64,000 nt of DNA from Snodgrassella alvi_G (GTDB lineage: Bacteria; Pseudomonadota; Gammaproteobacteria; Burkholderiales; Neisseriaceae). The position numbers and the translations under genes are program-made. This document shows, piece after piece, positions 33,989 through 43,175 of this stretch. The DNA lies in the NCBI GenBank assembly GCA_946478525.1, contig CAMLCH010000006.1:1-64000 (forward strand). The letters are read 5' to 3'. The notes under the pieces are model-generated. The model was not told the origin of the DNA and did not search any database. It saw only the letters and a program-made list of their open reading frames with translations. Within the stretch, counting starts at the first letter, position 1; each line of letters opens with the position of its first letter.

Positions 33989-35230
33989 ATGACCATGGTT
34001 AAAGGAAAAAAATACATCAGTGCATTGGATATCGGAACGTCAAAAGTAATTGCACTTATTGGTGAAATACAGGAAGACAACGAAATTCACATTGTTGGTT
34101 TAGGACAGGCGCCATCACGAGGCTTAAAGGCCGGGATGGTAACCAATATTGAAACCACGGCACAAGCTATCAAGCAAGCCATGGAAGAAGCACAGATGAT
34201 GGCAGATGTACCACTGGGCACAGTAACAACTGGTATAGCTGGTAATCATATTCGTAGTTTTAACTCTCAAGGCGTAGTTAAAATTAAAGATGGCGAAGTT
34301 AGTCAGGCTGATATTGATCGTGCCATCGACACAGCAAAGGCAATTAATATTCCGCCTGATCATGATATTCTTCATACTGTCGTACAGGAATTCATCATTG
34401 ATAATCAACCTGGTGTGCGTGAACCAATTGGCATGAGTGGGGTACGACTGGATACACGTATTCATATTATTACCGGTGCAGTAACAGCCATGCAGAATAT
34501 CCAGAAATGTGTGAATCGCTGTGGCTTAAACATTGATAAAATGATCTTACAACCTTTAGCCAGTGGGCAGGCTGTTTTGACCGATGATGAAAAAGATCTT
34601 GGGGTATGCGTGATTGATATCGGTGGCGGAACGACCGATATTGCTGTTTATACAAACGGAGCCATTCGGCATACTGCGGTTATTCCGGTGGCGGGTGATT
34701 TAATTACAAAGGATCTGGCACAAGCTTTGCGGACACCGCACAGTGCTGCTGAATATATTAAAATCAACCATGGAGTAGCTTTGGCTAACATGGATGGTCT
34801 TGATGATATGGTAGAAGTACCCAGTGTAGGTGATCGCAATCCACGGCAGATTTCGCGTCGTACGTTGGCTAGTGTTATCGGACCGCGGGTTGAAGAGATA
34901 CTGGAGCTTACTCTTAATGAATTACGTCGATCCGGCTTTCCGGAAGAAGTACTAACTTCAGGAATCGTACTTACCGGTGGTGCTTCATTGTTACCGGGTA
35001 TGGTCGAACTGGCTGAAGATGTATTTAACCTGCCAACCCGAATTGGTGTACCTAAAGAAATGGGTGGTGTATCTGAGCGGATCCGTAATCCTCGTTATGC
35101 AACTGCAATTGGTTTATTACAGTCTGCCAGTGAGGATGATAACAAAACGGACGGATCAGTACAGGTAAACAATGAACCGAACCAATCTTGGTTAAGTAAA
35201 TTTCAAGCATGGTTTAAAAACAATTTTTAA
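33989..35230 (+). CDS. ftsA: Cell division protein FtsA
   Basis: FtsA is the actin-like membrane anchor of FtsZ. About 413 residues: ALDIGTSKVIALIGE nucleotide-binding start, the DIGGGTTDIAVY phosphate loop, TGGASLLPG, and a C-terminal amphipathic helix (SWLSKFQAWFKNNF) that serves as the membrane targeting sequence. GTG, ATG and ATG codons at 33986, 33989 and 33995 leave the start slightly open. Confidence 0.96.
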   Translation: MTMVKGKKYISALDIGTSKVIALIGEIQEDNEIHIVGLGQAPSRGLKAGMVTNIETTAQAIKQAMEEAQMMADVPLGTVTTGIAGNHIRSFNSQGVVKIKDGEVSQADIDRAIDTAKAINIPPDHDILHTVVQEFIIDNQPGVREPIGMSGVRLDTRIHIITGAVTAMQNIQKCVNRCGLNIDKMILQPLASGQAVLTDDEKDLGVCVIDIGGGTTDIAVYTNGAIRHTAVIPVAGDLITKDLAQALRTPHSAAEYIKINHGVALANMDGLDDMVEVPSVGDRNPRQISRRTLASVIGPRVEEILELTLNELRRSGFPEEVLTSGIVLTGGASLLPGMVELAEDVFNLPTRIGVPKEMGGVSERIRNPRYATAIGLLQSASEDDNKTDGSVQVNNEPNQSWLSKFQAWFKNNF

Positions 35231-35259
35231 CATTAATTAGATTTAATATGACATAGGTT

Positions 35260-35289
35260 TTGCGTAAAGTATGGAAGTGTCTATATAAT
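35260..35289 (+). promoter_or_regulatory. Promoter in front of ftsZ
   Basis: TTGCGT (35260-35265) and TATAAT (35284-35289) are 18 bp apart in the 115-bp ftsA-ftsZ gap. Right after the -10 box, at the expected start of transcription, is a ten-base palindrome GATAGCTATC (35290-35299). Confidence 0.65.
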
Positions 35290-35345
35290 GATAGCTATCT
35301 ATAAAACGAATAAGACTAAAGCGTGGGTTTTGTCAGGAGACATAA

Positions 35346-36524
35346 ATGCAACTGGTATATGATGTAGTAGAAGCAGCTGTCGGTGCCGCAGTCATAAAAG
35401 TCATCGGTATCGGTGGTGGTGGTTGTAATGCTATCAATAATATGGTAGAAAACGCCGTTGGCGGTATAGAATTTATCAGCGCCAATACCGACGCGCAAAG
35501 CCTGCAAAATAGTAAAGCTTCAAAACGGATTCAGCTTGGTAATAATCTTACTCGTGGGTTGGGTGCCGGAGCTGACCCGGAAATTGGACGTAATGCTGCA
35601 ATGGAAGACCGTGAGTCTTTGGTCGATGCTATTCGTGGGGCAAATATGTTATTCATCACCACTGGTATGGGCGGTGGTACCGGTACAGGTGCAGCGCCGG
35701 TGGTGGCAGAATTGGCCAAGGAAATGGGGATTCTAACCGTTGCTGTGGTAACCCGTCCTTTTGAATATGAAGGTAAACGTATTCAGGTCGCAAATAATGG
35801 TATTGAAATCCTGAAAAATACCGTTGATTCTTTGATCGTAATTCCCAACGATAAGCTGACGTCTGCACTAGGTGAAGATGTTAGTATGCGTGAAGCTTTC
35901 CGTGCTGCTGATAGTGTGTTACGTAATGCAGTTGCCGGTATTGCTGAAGTGATTACCAATCCGGGCATTATTAATCTGGACTTTGCGGACGTGAAAAATG
36001 TCATGAGTATTATGGGCATGGCTATGATGGGTTCCGGTAACGCGCATGGTATTGATCGTGCCCGTATTGCCACCGAACAGGCCATTGCCAGTCCATTATT
36101 GGATGATGTTACTTTAGATGGAGCTCAGGGAGTGTTGGTAAATATCACTACAGCTCCCGGTTGTCTGAAAATGTCTGAGTATAAAGAAATCATGAGTATG
36201 ATTGATGAGTATGCTCATCCAGATGCCGCATTGAAATACGGTACTTCTGAAGATGAAAGCATGGAAGAAGGTGAAATCCGCGTTACCATCATTGCCACAG
36301 GATTACAGGAACAGAAAAGCTTGCATCAGCAGCAAGCATCTAATCTGCGTGTCGTACATTCTGCTCAGGCAACTGGCACAGATGATGCCTATCCTGATAT
36401 TGGTAGTGTAGTACGTTCAGGACGAAGTGCACGTAGTATGAATCTTGCTGCCGCTGATTTTTCGAATCAGTCAGTACTGGATGATTTTGAAATACCCGCT
36501 GTTATTCGCCGTCAGGCCGATTAA
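35346..36524 (+). CDS. ftsZ: Cell division GTPase FtsZ
   Basis: FtsZ is the tubulin-like ring protein, 392 residues. It has the GIGGGGCNAINNM nucleotide site, the tubulin signature GGGTGTG (109-115), and the T7-loop region NLDFADVKNVM. The C-terminal peptide LDDFEIPAVIRRQAD binds FtsA and other partners. CAGGAG lies upstream of the ATG. It has its own promoter and ends in a strong terminator, closing the dcw cluster. Confidence 0.98.
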   Translation: MQLVYDVVEAAVGAAVIKVIGIGGGGCNAINNMVENAVGGIEFISANTDAQSLQNSKASKRIQLGNNLTRGLGAGADPEIGRNAAMEDRESLVDAIRGANMLFITTGMGGGTGTGAAPVVAELAKEMGILTVAVVTRPFEYEGKRIQVANNGIEILKNTVDSLIVIPNDKLTSALGEDVSMREAFRAADSVLRNAVAGIAEVITNPGIINLDFADVKNVMSIMGMAMMGSGNAHGIDRARIATEQAIASPLLDDVTLDGAQGVLVNITTAPGCLKMSEYKEIMSMIDEYAHPDAALKYGTSEDESMEEGEIRVTIIATGLQEQKSLHQQQASNLRVVHSAQATGTDDAYPDIGSVVRSGRSARSMNLAAADFSNQSVLDDFEIPAVIRRQAD

Positions 36525-36541
36525 TCTTATTTATTTAAAGG

Positions 36542-36575
36542 AGCTGCCCAGAACGATTCTGGGCAGCTTTTTTTA
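36542..36575 (+). terminator. Strong terminator of the dcw cluster
   Basis: The ten-base stem AGCTGCCCAG/CTGGGCAGCT is followed by eight T. Confidence 0.93.
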
Positions 36576-36816
36576 ATTATTCACATTCAGTTAATGAATT
36601 CATGCATTTCGAATTAATATTTTACTGTTAGCGGATTTTTTACGACACTTTAAATGATTAATTAATATAAATTTGATCAATATTTGTGAATATGTGTTAA
36701 TAAAAAATGATTGATTAGAACCAGAGAAATCGTAATCTGCTTTGGAAAGAACACACTAATCACTTACAATAAACATAGATGACTGCTTTTAAGACAATTT
36801 GTTAAGTCAATTAAAT

Positions 36817-39132
36817 ATGAATGATGTAACTCCTCAAATTAATCACACTGATGATTTTTTGCTTCTCGGTCAATATGCTGAACAGGCCTATTTATCTTAT
36901 GCCATGAGTGTAGTCAAAGGTCGGGCCTTACCTGATGTTGCAGACGGTCAAAAACCGGTACAGCGACGAATTTTATACGCCATGAAAGACATGGGATTGG
37001 TTCATGGTGCCAAACCGGTTAAATCAGCACGTGTTGTTGGTGAGATTCTGGGTAAATATCACCCTCATGGCGATGCTTCTGCCTATGATGCGATGGTGCG
37101 GATGGCGCAGGATTTTATGCTGCGATACCCTCTGATTGATGGTATTGGTAATTTTGGTTCGCGTGATGGTGACAGTGCAGCGGCAATGCGTTATACCGAA
37201 GCCAGATTAACCCCTATGGCTGAGTTACTGCTATCCGAATTGGATATGGGAACGGTAGACTTTACACCCAACTATGACGGCGCTTTTGTTGAACCAGTAG
37301 TATTGCCTGCACGATTACCAATGGTATTACTTAACGGCGCATCTGGGATTGCTGTTGGTTTGGCTACTGAAATTCCTTCCCATAATCTGCGTGAGATCAG
37401 TGCTGCAGCGGTGGCTTTATTAAAACAGCCTGAACTGGATATAGCTGCACTGATGGACTATATTCCGGGCCCGGACTTTGCCGGTGGTGGGCAGATTATC
37501 AGTAAAAAAGAAGATATTCAGGCTATTTATGCACAAGGCAAAGGAAGTATTCGGGTGCGTGCACGCTATGAGATTGAAAAGCTTGCCCGTGGACACTGGC
37601 GTGCTATTGTCACTGAATTGCCACCTGGAACCTCAGCACAAAAAATTCTGGCAGAAGTCGAAGAGCAGACCAATCCAAAACCGAAAACAGGTAAGAAAAA
37701 TCTGTCTCAGGAACAACAAAACACCCGTACATTGATGTTGTCACTTCTGGATCGCGTACGGGATGAATCAGACGGCCAATCACCAGTGCGCTTGGTATTT
37801 GAACCAAAATCCAGTCGCCAGAATCCTGATGATTTTATGAATACCTTAATGGTACAGACAAGTCTTGAAGGTAATGTACCAATTAATCTGGTCATGATGG
37901 GGCAGGATAACAGACCTGCGCAAAAGAATCTGAAAGAAATTCTGCGTGAATGGTTAGATTTCCGCTTACTGACAATCACGAGACGATTGCAATATCGTCT
38001 TGAACAGGTTGAAAAAAGAATTCATATACTTGAAGGCAGACAGATTTCCTTTTTACATATCGATGAAGTTATTCGGGTAATTCGGGATTCTGAAGAACCA
38101 AAAACGGAATTAATGTCTGCATTTGGCTTAAGTGCGATACAGGCTGAAGATATTCTTGAGATTCGGTTACGACAGCTGGCGCGTCTGGAATGGATCAAGC
38201 TTGAAACTGAATTAAATAAGTTGCAACAGGAACGGGATGAATTAACAACTTTGTTACGTGACGAAAAAGCCAAAAAGAAACTCATTATTAAAGAAATAGA
38301 AAGAGACACCAAAACTTTTGGTGATCAGCGTCGCACCTTAATTGAACCAGCACCAAGAGCTACTTTAACTCAAACTACTGCTGATGAACCTATTACCATA
38401 GTGTTATCGAAAAAAGGCTGGCTTAAAACGCGGGCGGGTCATAATCTGGATCTGAGTCAAACTACTTTTAAAGAAGGCGATGATTTATTGCAGATAGTAG
38501 AAGGACGCAGTATCTGGCCAGTTGTTTTACTGGATTCACTTGGTCGTACCTACACAGTTGAAGCGACCAATATTCCGGGTGGCAGAGGTGATGGTGTTCC
38601 TGTTGGCTCCTTGGTTGAATTGGCTAAGGGTGTTGAAATCGTGGCTATCATCAGTGCATTACCAGAACAATATTATTTACTTGCCAACAGCAGTGGTTAT
38701 GGCTTTATCGTACAAATGAAAGATTTAATTAGTCGCACTAAAAATGGCAAGGTTGTCATGACTGTTAATCCTAATGAAATCATGTTGCCACCGGTCATGA
38801 TATCCACTACTAGTTTCCATTCAGCTATGACCAATATAGTGATGATCTCCAGTGCTAATCGTTTGTTGGCATTTCATTTAAATGAACTTAAGGTGATGAG
38901 TAAAGGGCGCGGTTTGCAGCTAATAAGCCTACAAAAAGGCGATACATTACAGTTTGTTACACTTGTTTCCGGTCATGAATTTGTACTGGAGACTCGGGGT
39001 AAGCGTGGTGCCAGCCATCAAGAAACATTACGTATACAGGATATCGCTAATAAACGTGGGCATAAAGGTAAAGAGTTGACGGTAAATGGCAGCATATTTG
39101 CTGTTCGTAGTGATATAGCCATAAAGAGTTAA
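36817..39132 (+). CDS. parC: DNA topoisomerase IV subunit A
   Basis: ParC decatenates daughter chromosomes with ParE. The 771-residue protein has the 5Y-CAP active site AAMRYTEARLTPMA with catalytic Tyr126, the winged-helix region YHPHGDASAYDAM, a coiled coil (about 430-500), and a C-terminal pinwheel domain. In gonococcal numbering the quinolone-determining residues are D86, A87, S88, D91, so the usual Ser87 and Glu91 are Ala and Asp here. The ATG at 36817 is used; a TTG six codons upstream is possible. PilS follows five bases later. Confidence 0.95.
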   Translation: MNDVTPQINHTDDFLLLGQYAEQAYLSYAMSVVKGRALPDVADGQKPVQRRILYAMKDMGLVHGAKPVKSARVVGEILGKYHPHGDASAYDAMVRMAQDFMLRYPLIDGIGNFGSRDGDSAAAMRYTEARLTPMAELLLSELDMGTVDFTPNYDGAFVEPVVLPARLPMVLLNGASGIAVGLATEIPSHNLREISAAAVALLKQPELDIAALMDYIPGPDFAGGGQIISKKEDIQAIYAQGKGSIRVRARYEIEKLARGHWRAIVTELPPGTSAQKILAEVEEQTNPKPKTGKKNLSQEQQNTRTLMLSLLDRVRDESDGQSPVRLVFEPKSSRQNPDDFMNTLMVQTSLEGNVPINLVMMGQDNRPAQKNLKEILREWLDFRLLTITRRLQYRLEQVEKRIHILEGRQISFLHIDEVIRVIRDSEEPKTELMSAFGLSAIQAEDILEIRLRQLARLEWIKLETELNKLQQERDELTTLLRDEKAKKKLIIKEIERDTKTFGDQRRTLIEPAPRATLTQTTADEPITIVLSKKGWLKTRAGHNLDLSQTTFKEGDDLLQIVEGRSIWPVVLLDSLGRTYTVEATNIPGGRGDGVPVGSLVELAKGVEIVAIISALPEQYYLLANSSGYGFIVQMKDLISRTKNGKVVMTVNPNEIMLPPVMISTTSFHSAMTNIVMISSANRLLAFHLNELKVMSKGRGLQLISLQKGDTLQFVTLVSGHEFVLETRGKRGASHQETLRIQDIANKRGHKGKELTVNGSIFAVRSDIAIKS

Positions 39133-39137
39133 TAGTG

Positions 39138-40712
39138 ATGAAAAAAGGCATTGAGGGCTGGCAGCCTTATCTGGATAGACTTTCAGCCTTATTAAATATA
39201 GCGCGGGTAAGTCTGCTGTTCTCAATTATGACTTTTTATGTTCTTACCCGTGATATTGATGGACTGGGCTTATCAGCTGCAAATTTCAATAAAATTGAAC
39301 TATACAGCTGGATCAGTATTTATGGGTGTCTGATTCTTTTTTCGATGCTAGTACCACGCTGGCAAAATCAGACAGATGCTCTCCCGAATGTCAATTCAGT
39401 CGTAGATATCACTATGATAGCCTGGTTAATGAGTATGGCGGGTGGTGTGGATAGCGGCTTTGGTATTTTATTATTGCCTTTTATTGCTTCAGCCTGTCTG
39501 TTTAGTCGTGGTCGGTATCCGATGATTTATGCCGGCTATGTTTCATTGTTTATCACTATCATTACCATTTTTCAACTTGGTCGCGACGGTTTTGATAACC
39601 TTAATTTTCGTATCTGTTCTACGGCCATTATGCTGATTGTTGGTGCATTTCTGGTGGCCGGTTTGACTTCATTTGTGGCTAAGACTTTGGCTCGGTCACA
39701 AAATCAACAGTTAATACAATCACAGTTGTTAACCAATTATAAAAATTTGCTAGTCAGTGCCTTTAACTTTGTACAGGAAGCGGTCGTGGTATTGGATGAA
39801 GCTGGGTATGTATGGTTAATGAACCGTCGGGCGCAAAATTTTTTTCCAGATTTGGTGGTGGATAAAAAAACCACTCTTTTCAGAGAAATTATGGTCGAGC
39901 GTCTACGAAGGAAGCGTCATTTTTTTGAATGTAGCTGTACTTTAGGTAAGTGGCCAATGCGTGTGCGGGTACGCATGTTACACGAAGCAAATAAACCTTT
40001 ATTAATTCTCTCCATGCGCTCAGAAACAGAAATAGATCAGGAAGCAATGGCAATTAAGCTGGCTTCTCTGGGGCAGTTAACAGCTAATCTAGCTCATGAG
40101 ATCCGTAATCCCATGTCGGCTATACGTCAGGCTAATGAATTATTACAAGAAGATGAACAGAACCCGGCACAGTTACGCTTGTTTAACATTATAGACAATA
40201 ATATTGGTCGTATTGATAAGATGCTGGAAGATATTAGTACGCTTAATAAACGCGACAAAATAGATAAACACGCAGTGAATTTCACAAAATTCTGGACTGC
40301 ATTCGTTCAGGAATTCACCATGATTAAACCAGAGACTCAATATTGTGTGCAAATGTCTATGGATAAAAATCTTTTAGTACTCTGGTGTGATCCGGTGCAT
40401 TTACAACAAATCATCTGGAATTTGATGAATAATGCTTGGCGACATAGCAGACAGGATCATAACGCTATTCAGGTTTTAGTGCGTGAACGTGGGCGTGATA
40501 AAATAGCTATTATCGTAATTGATAATGGTCCTGGGGTGAGTGTAGAAAATCAATTGCGTCTATTTGAACCTTTTTTTACCACTGAGTCCAGCGGAACTGG
40601 ACTAGGTTTATATGTGGCTCGTGAACTAGCTCAGGCTAATCATGGTCAGCTGAGTTATCATCCGAAAATAAATGGATTCGAGCTGCTTTTACCAAGGATG
40701 ATAGATGAGTAA
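39138..40712 (+). CDS. pilS: Sensor histidine kinase PilS-like
   Basis: This 524-residue kinase is the sensor of a PilS/PilR pair that controls type IV pilus genes in related bacteria. It has about six membrane helices (residues 20-190), a PAS-like region (about 215-300), an H-box NLAHEIRNPMSAI with phospho-acceptor His320, N-box NLMNNAWRHS, G1 DNGPGV and G2 GTGLGLYVA. The six-helix sensor plus cytoplasmic PAS is the PilS design. It overlaps pilR by eight bases. Assignment to pili rather than nitrogen control rests on architecture. Confidence 0.82.
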   Translation: MKKGIEGWQPYLDRLSALLNIARVSLLFSIMTFYVLTRDIDGLGLSAANFNKIELYSWISIYGCLILFSMLVPRWQNQTDALPNVNSVVDITMIAWLMSMAGGVDSGFGILLLPFIASACLFSRGRYPMIYAGYVSLFITIITIFQLGRDGFDNLNFRICSTAIMLIVGAFLVAGLTSFVAKTLARSQNQQLIQSQLLTNYKNLLVSAFNFVQEAVVVLDEAGYVWLMNRRAQNFFPDLVVDKKTTLFREIMVERLRRKRHFFECSCTLGKWPMRVRVRMLHEANKPLLILSMRSETEIDQEAMAIKLASLGQLTANLAHEIRNPMSAIRQANELLQEDEQNPAQLRLFNIIDNNIGRIDKMLEDISTLNKRDKIDKHAVNFTKFWTAFVQEFTMIKPETQYCVQMSMDKNLLVLWCDPVHLQQIIWNLMNNAWRHSRQDHNAIQVLVRERGRDKIAIIVIDNGPGVSVENQLRLFEPFFTTESSGTGLGLYVARELAQANHGQLSYHPKINGFELLLPRMIDE

Positions 40713-42192
40713 CCAGATAGATTTAAAAAAGCCGGTATTAATAATCGATGATGAAGCCGATATCCGCGATCTGATGGAATTAACACTAGTCAAAATGGGG
40801 CTTTCAGTACAAACGGCTGTTGGTGTAACAGAAGCCAAAAAAGCACTTGATAAACAAGCATTTTCATTAGTTTTGACTGATATGCGGATGCCAGATGGAT
40901 CAGGGCTGGAAGTAGTAGATCATATCATGGCTAAAAATCTGGATACGCCAGTAGCGGTTATAACTGCTTATGGTAGTGCCGAACAGGCTGTAGAAGCATT
41001 AAAAAATGGTGCTTTTGATTATCTGCAGAAGCCAATTACATTGGCACAATTACGCACACTGGTAAAGTCAGTGATTAAAATTAATAATGAACAGGCTGTA
41101 TCAGAAGTTGTGGATAAAGCTTCTATTAAAAGCAAACCTGTCTCTAAAAATCAGCTGCAAGAAGAAAAGACGTCAGTAGCGGAAGTAAAACCGCAACCTA
41201 ATCAACGTTTGCTTGGCAATTCGCCATTAATAGAAGAAGTACGACAACTGGTTGCCAAACTAGCCAACACCAATGTACCAGTTTATATCGCAGGTGAATC
41301 TGGAAGTGGTAAAGAGCAGGCGGCACGCAGCATACATGAGCAATCTTCCCGTAAAGATAGAGCTTTTGTGGCGGTCAATTGTGGTGCTATACCAGAAGCG
41401 TTGATGGAAAGTGAGTTTTTTGGTTATAAAAAGGGTAGCTTTACTGGAGCAGATAAGGATAAAGATGGCTTTTTTCAGTATGCTAATGGTGGCACATTGT
41501 TTCTAGATGAAGTGGCAGATTTACCATTATCAATGCAGGTAAAATTATTAAGGGTTATTCAGGAACGCGCTGTTCGCAGAATAGGCGAGATGGAAGAAAA
41601 ACGGATTGATGTACGCTTGATCTGTGCCACACATAAAGATTTAAATGCTTTAGTTGAGTCTGGACAGTTCCGGCAGGATTTATTTTATCGCCTCAATGTA
41701 GTTTCCATGACCATGCCGCCTCTACGTGAATTACGTGATGATTTGCCAGAACTGATTCGTATTTTATTGTGCAGAATTCCACAAAGTGAAGATCTGACTT
41801 TGACGCCAGCTGCCCTAAAAGCGTTATGGCAATATAATTATCCCGGTAATTTTCGTGAGCTGGAAAATATTCTGGAGCGAGCGGTAGCATTATCAAAAAA
41901 TAATCTCATTGATGTAGACGATTTACAGATACAAAGCTATCAGTTTGAGACAGCACCTTCTTTAAACCAGAATGTATCAACTCTGGAAAACAAGCTGACG
42001 GAAACAACAGAAACTTTACAAAATTTTCGGCTCGGCTATACACAAATTCAGGATTATCTGGACGAAGTGGAACGTTGTATTCTTGAACAGGCTCTGGCTA
42101 GAACTCGCTTTAATCGCACACAGGCAGCCAAGCTTTTAGGTATCAGTTTTCGCTCTATGCGCTATCGTATGGAGCGGCTAGGTATCAGTTGA
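40705..42192 (+). CDS. pilR: Sigma54-dependent response regulator PilR-like
   Basis: This is an NtrC-family activator of 495 residues. The receiver domain (residues 8-120) has IIDDEAD and phospho-acceptor Asp59. The AAA+ domain has Walker A GESGSGKE (197-204), the sigma54-contact loop GSFTGA (244-249, a variant of GAFTGA) and FLDEVADL. A C-terminal Fis-type helix-turn-helix ends the protein (FNRTQAAKLLGISFRSMRYRM). It should activate promoters read by RpoN; no rpoN is in the window. It ends inside the start of rsmJ (TGATG overlap). Confidence 0.85.
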   Translation: MSNQIDLKKPVLIIDDEADIRDLMELTLVKMGLSVQTAVGVTEAKKALDKQAFSLVLTDMRMPDGSGLEVVDHIMAKNLDTPVAVITAYGSAEQAVEALKNGAFDYLQKPITLAQLRTLVKSVIKINNEQAVSEVVDKASIKSKPVSKNQLQEEKTSVAEVKPQPNQRLLGNSPLIEEVRQLVAKLANTNVPVYIAGESGSGKEQAARSIHEQSSRKDRAFVAVNCGAIPEALMESEFFGYKKGSFTGADKDKDGFFQYANGGTLFLDEVADLPLSMQVKLLRVIQERAVRRIGEMEEKRIDVRLICATHKDLNALVESGQFRQDLFYRLNVVSMTMPPLRELRDDLPELIRILLCRIPQSEDLTLTPAALKALWQYNYPGNFRELENILERAVALSKNNLIDVDDLQIQSYQFETAPSLNQNVSTLENKLTETTETLQNFRLGYTQIQDYLDEVERCILEQALARTRFNRTQAAKLLGISFRSMRYRMERLGIS

Positions 42193-42959
42193 TGGCAGCC
42201 AATCTTTCCATATTAATCTGCCATGCACCTATACCGGTTTGGCTGGAGCAACAACTCCAACCATTATTTGCCAGTAAGGTACTTAATATGCAGTCGCAGC
42301 CTCCTGAGCAGGGGCTGTATTTAATTTATGATGATGCTGGACTGGGCATGGCTAAAGCGTCAGCGAAAGGTGTTGTGCGGGTTGATTTTGTGCAGGGAAA
42401 ATTACGTCACCGACGCTTATTTGGTGGGGGAGAATTAATTAACCGTGCTGTCAATGCAAAACACCAGCCAGTTGTGTGGGATGCAACAGGGGGATTAGGT
42501 CGAGATGCATTTGTATTAGCTACTTCTGGACTGAAAACAGTGGTATTTGAACATAATTTTTTTGTTTATTTATTACTAGCTGATGGTTTGTATCGTGCCG
42601 GAGCTGATCAGCAGACAGCCAGTGTCACTGAACGTTTGCAACTGTATTATGGCAGTATACAGAGGATATCTGATAGTCAGTATATTGAACCTTTACCTGA
42701 TGTGGTTTATTTAGACCCGATGTACCCGCAAAAGCAGAAATCAGCTGCAGTTAAAAAGGAAATGGCTTATTTTCATGAATTAATTGGAACTGCAGATGAG
42801 CGTAATGATCAGCTATTGCTTGAAACTGCTCAGAAAATTGCTCAGAAACGAGTCGTCGTAAAGCGTCCAGCCAATGGTGTATTTTTAGCAAACTGTCAGC
42901 CAGCTTTCCAGTATCAGGGTAAAACTACACGGTTTGATGTCTATTTGCCATTAAGTTAA
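42192..42959 (+). CDS. rsmJ: 16S rRNA (guanine1516-N2)-methyltransferase
   Basis: RsmJ methylates G1516 of 16S rRNA. 255 residues with the SAM loop DATGGLGRDAFVLA, the acidic strand VFEHN, and the catalytic DPMYP motif, where the family pattern is DPMFP. VKRPANG near the C-terminus is also conserved. The start ATG overlaps the pilR stop by one base. It ends before a long perfect palindrome and the convergent amgK. Confidence 0.9.
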   Translation: MAANLSILICHAPIPVWLEQQLQPLFASKVLNMQSQPPEQGLYLIYDDAGLGMAKASAKGVVRVDFVQGKLRHRRLFGGGELINRAVNAKHQPVVWDATGGLGRDAFVLATSGLKTVVFEHNFFVYLLLADGLYRAGADQQTASVTERLQLYYGSIQRISDSQYIEPLPDVVYLDPMYPQKQKSAAVKKEMAYFHELIGTADERNDQLLLETAQKIAQKRVVVKRPANGVFLANCQPAFQYQGKTTRFDVYLPLS

Positions 42960-43084
42960 TATTTTAAAATTGGAATTATTTTCAAAAATACCCTTATCAC
43001 CAAACGGATTTAAATAGTGATATTTAGTAACTTACTATAGTGCTTGGTAATACCCTTTTGTAAACAATTCATAAAGAAATGGTA

Positions 43085-43120
43085 ATGACTCATGAGCTGA
43101 TTGATCAGCTCATGAGTCAT
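43085..43120. repeat. 36-bp perfect palindrome between rsmJ and amgK
   Basis: Two 17-base arms (left arm begins ATGACTCATGAGC) flank a two-base centre TG, with no mismatch. It lies between two convergent genes. It could be a hairpin terminator for both, though no T run follows on the plus strand, or a protein-binding site. Confidence 0.75.
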
Positions 43121-43175
43121 CGTAATAAATTGATTATTTTTGTGATTAAAAAACAACTTTAGTACTCATTAATAA

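Noticed and set aside
36525..36816. Possible small gene between ftsZ and parC
   Set aside because: After the terminator the stretch is AT-rich with no credible frame; it more likely holds the parC promoter.
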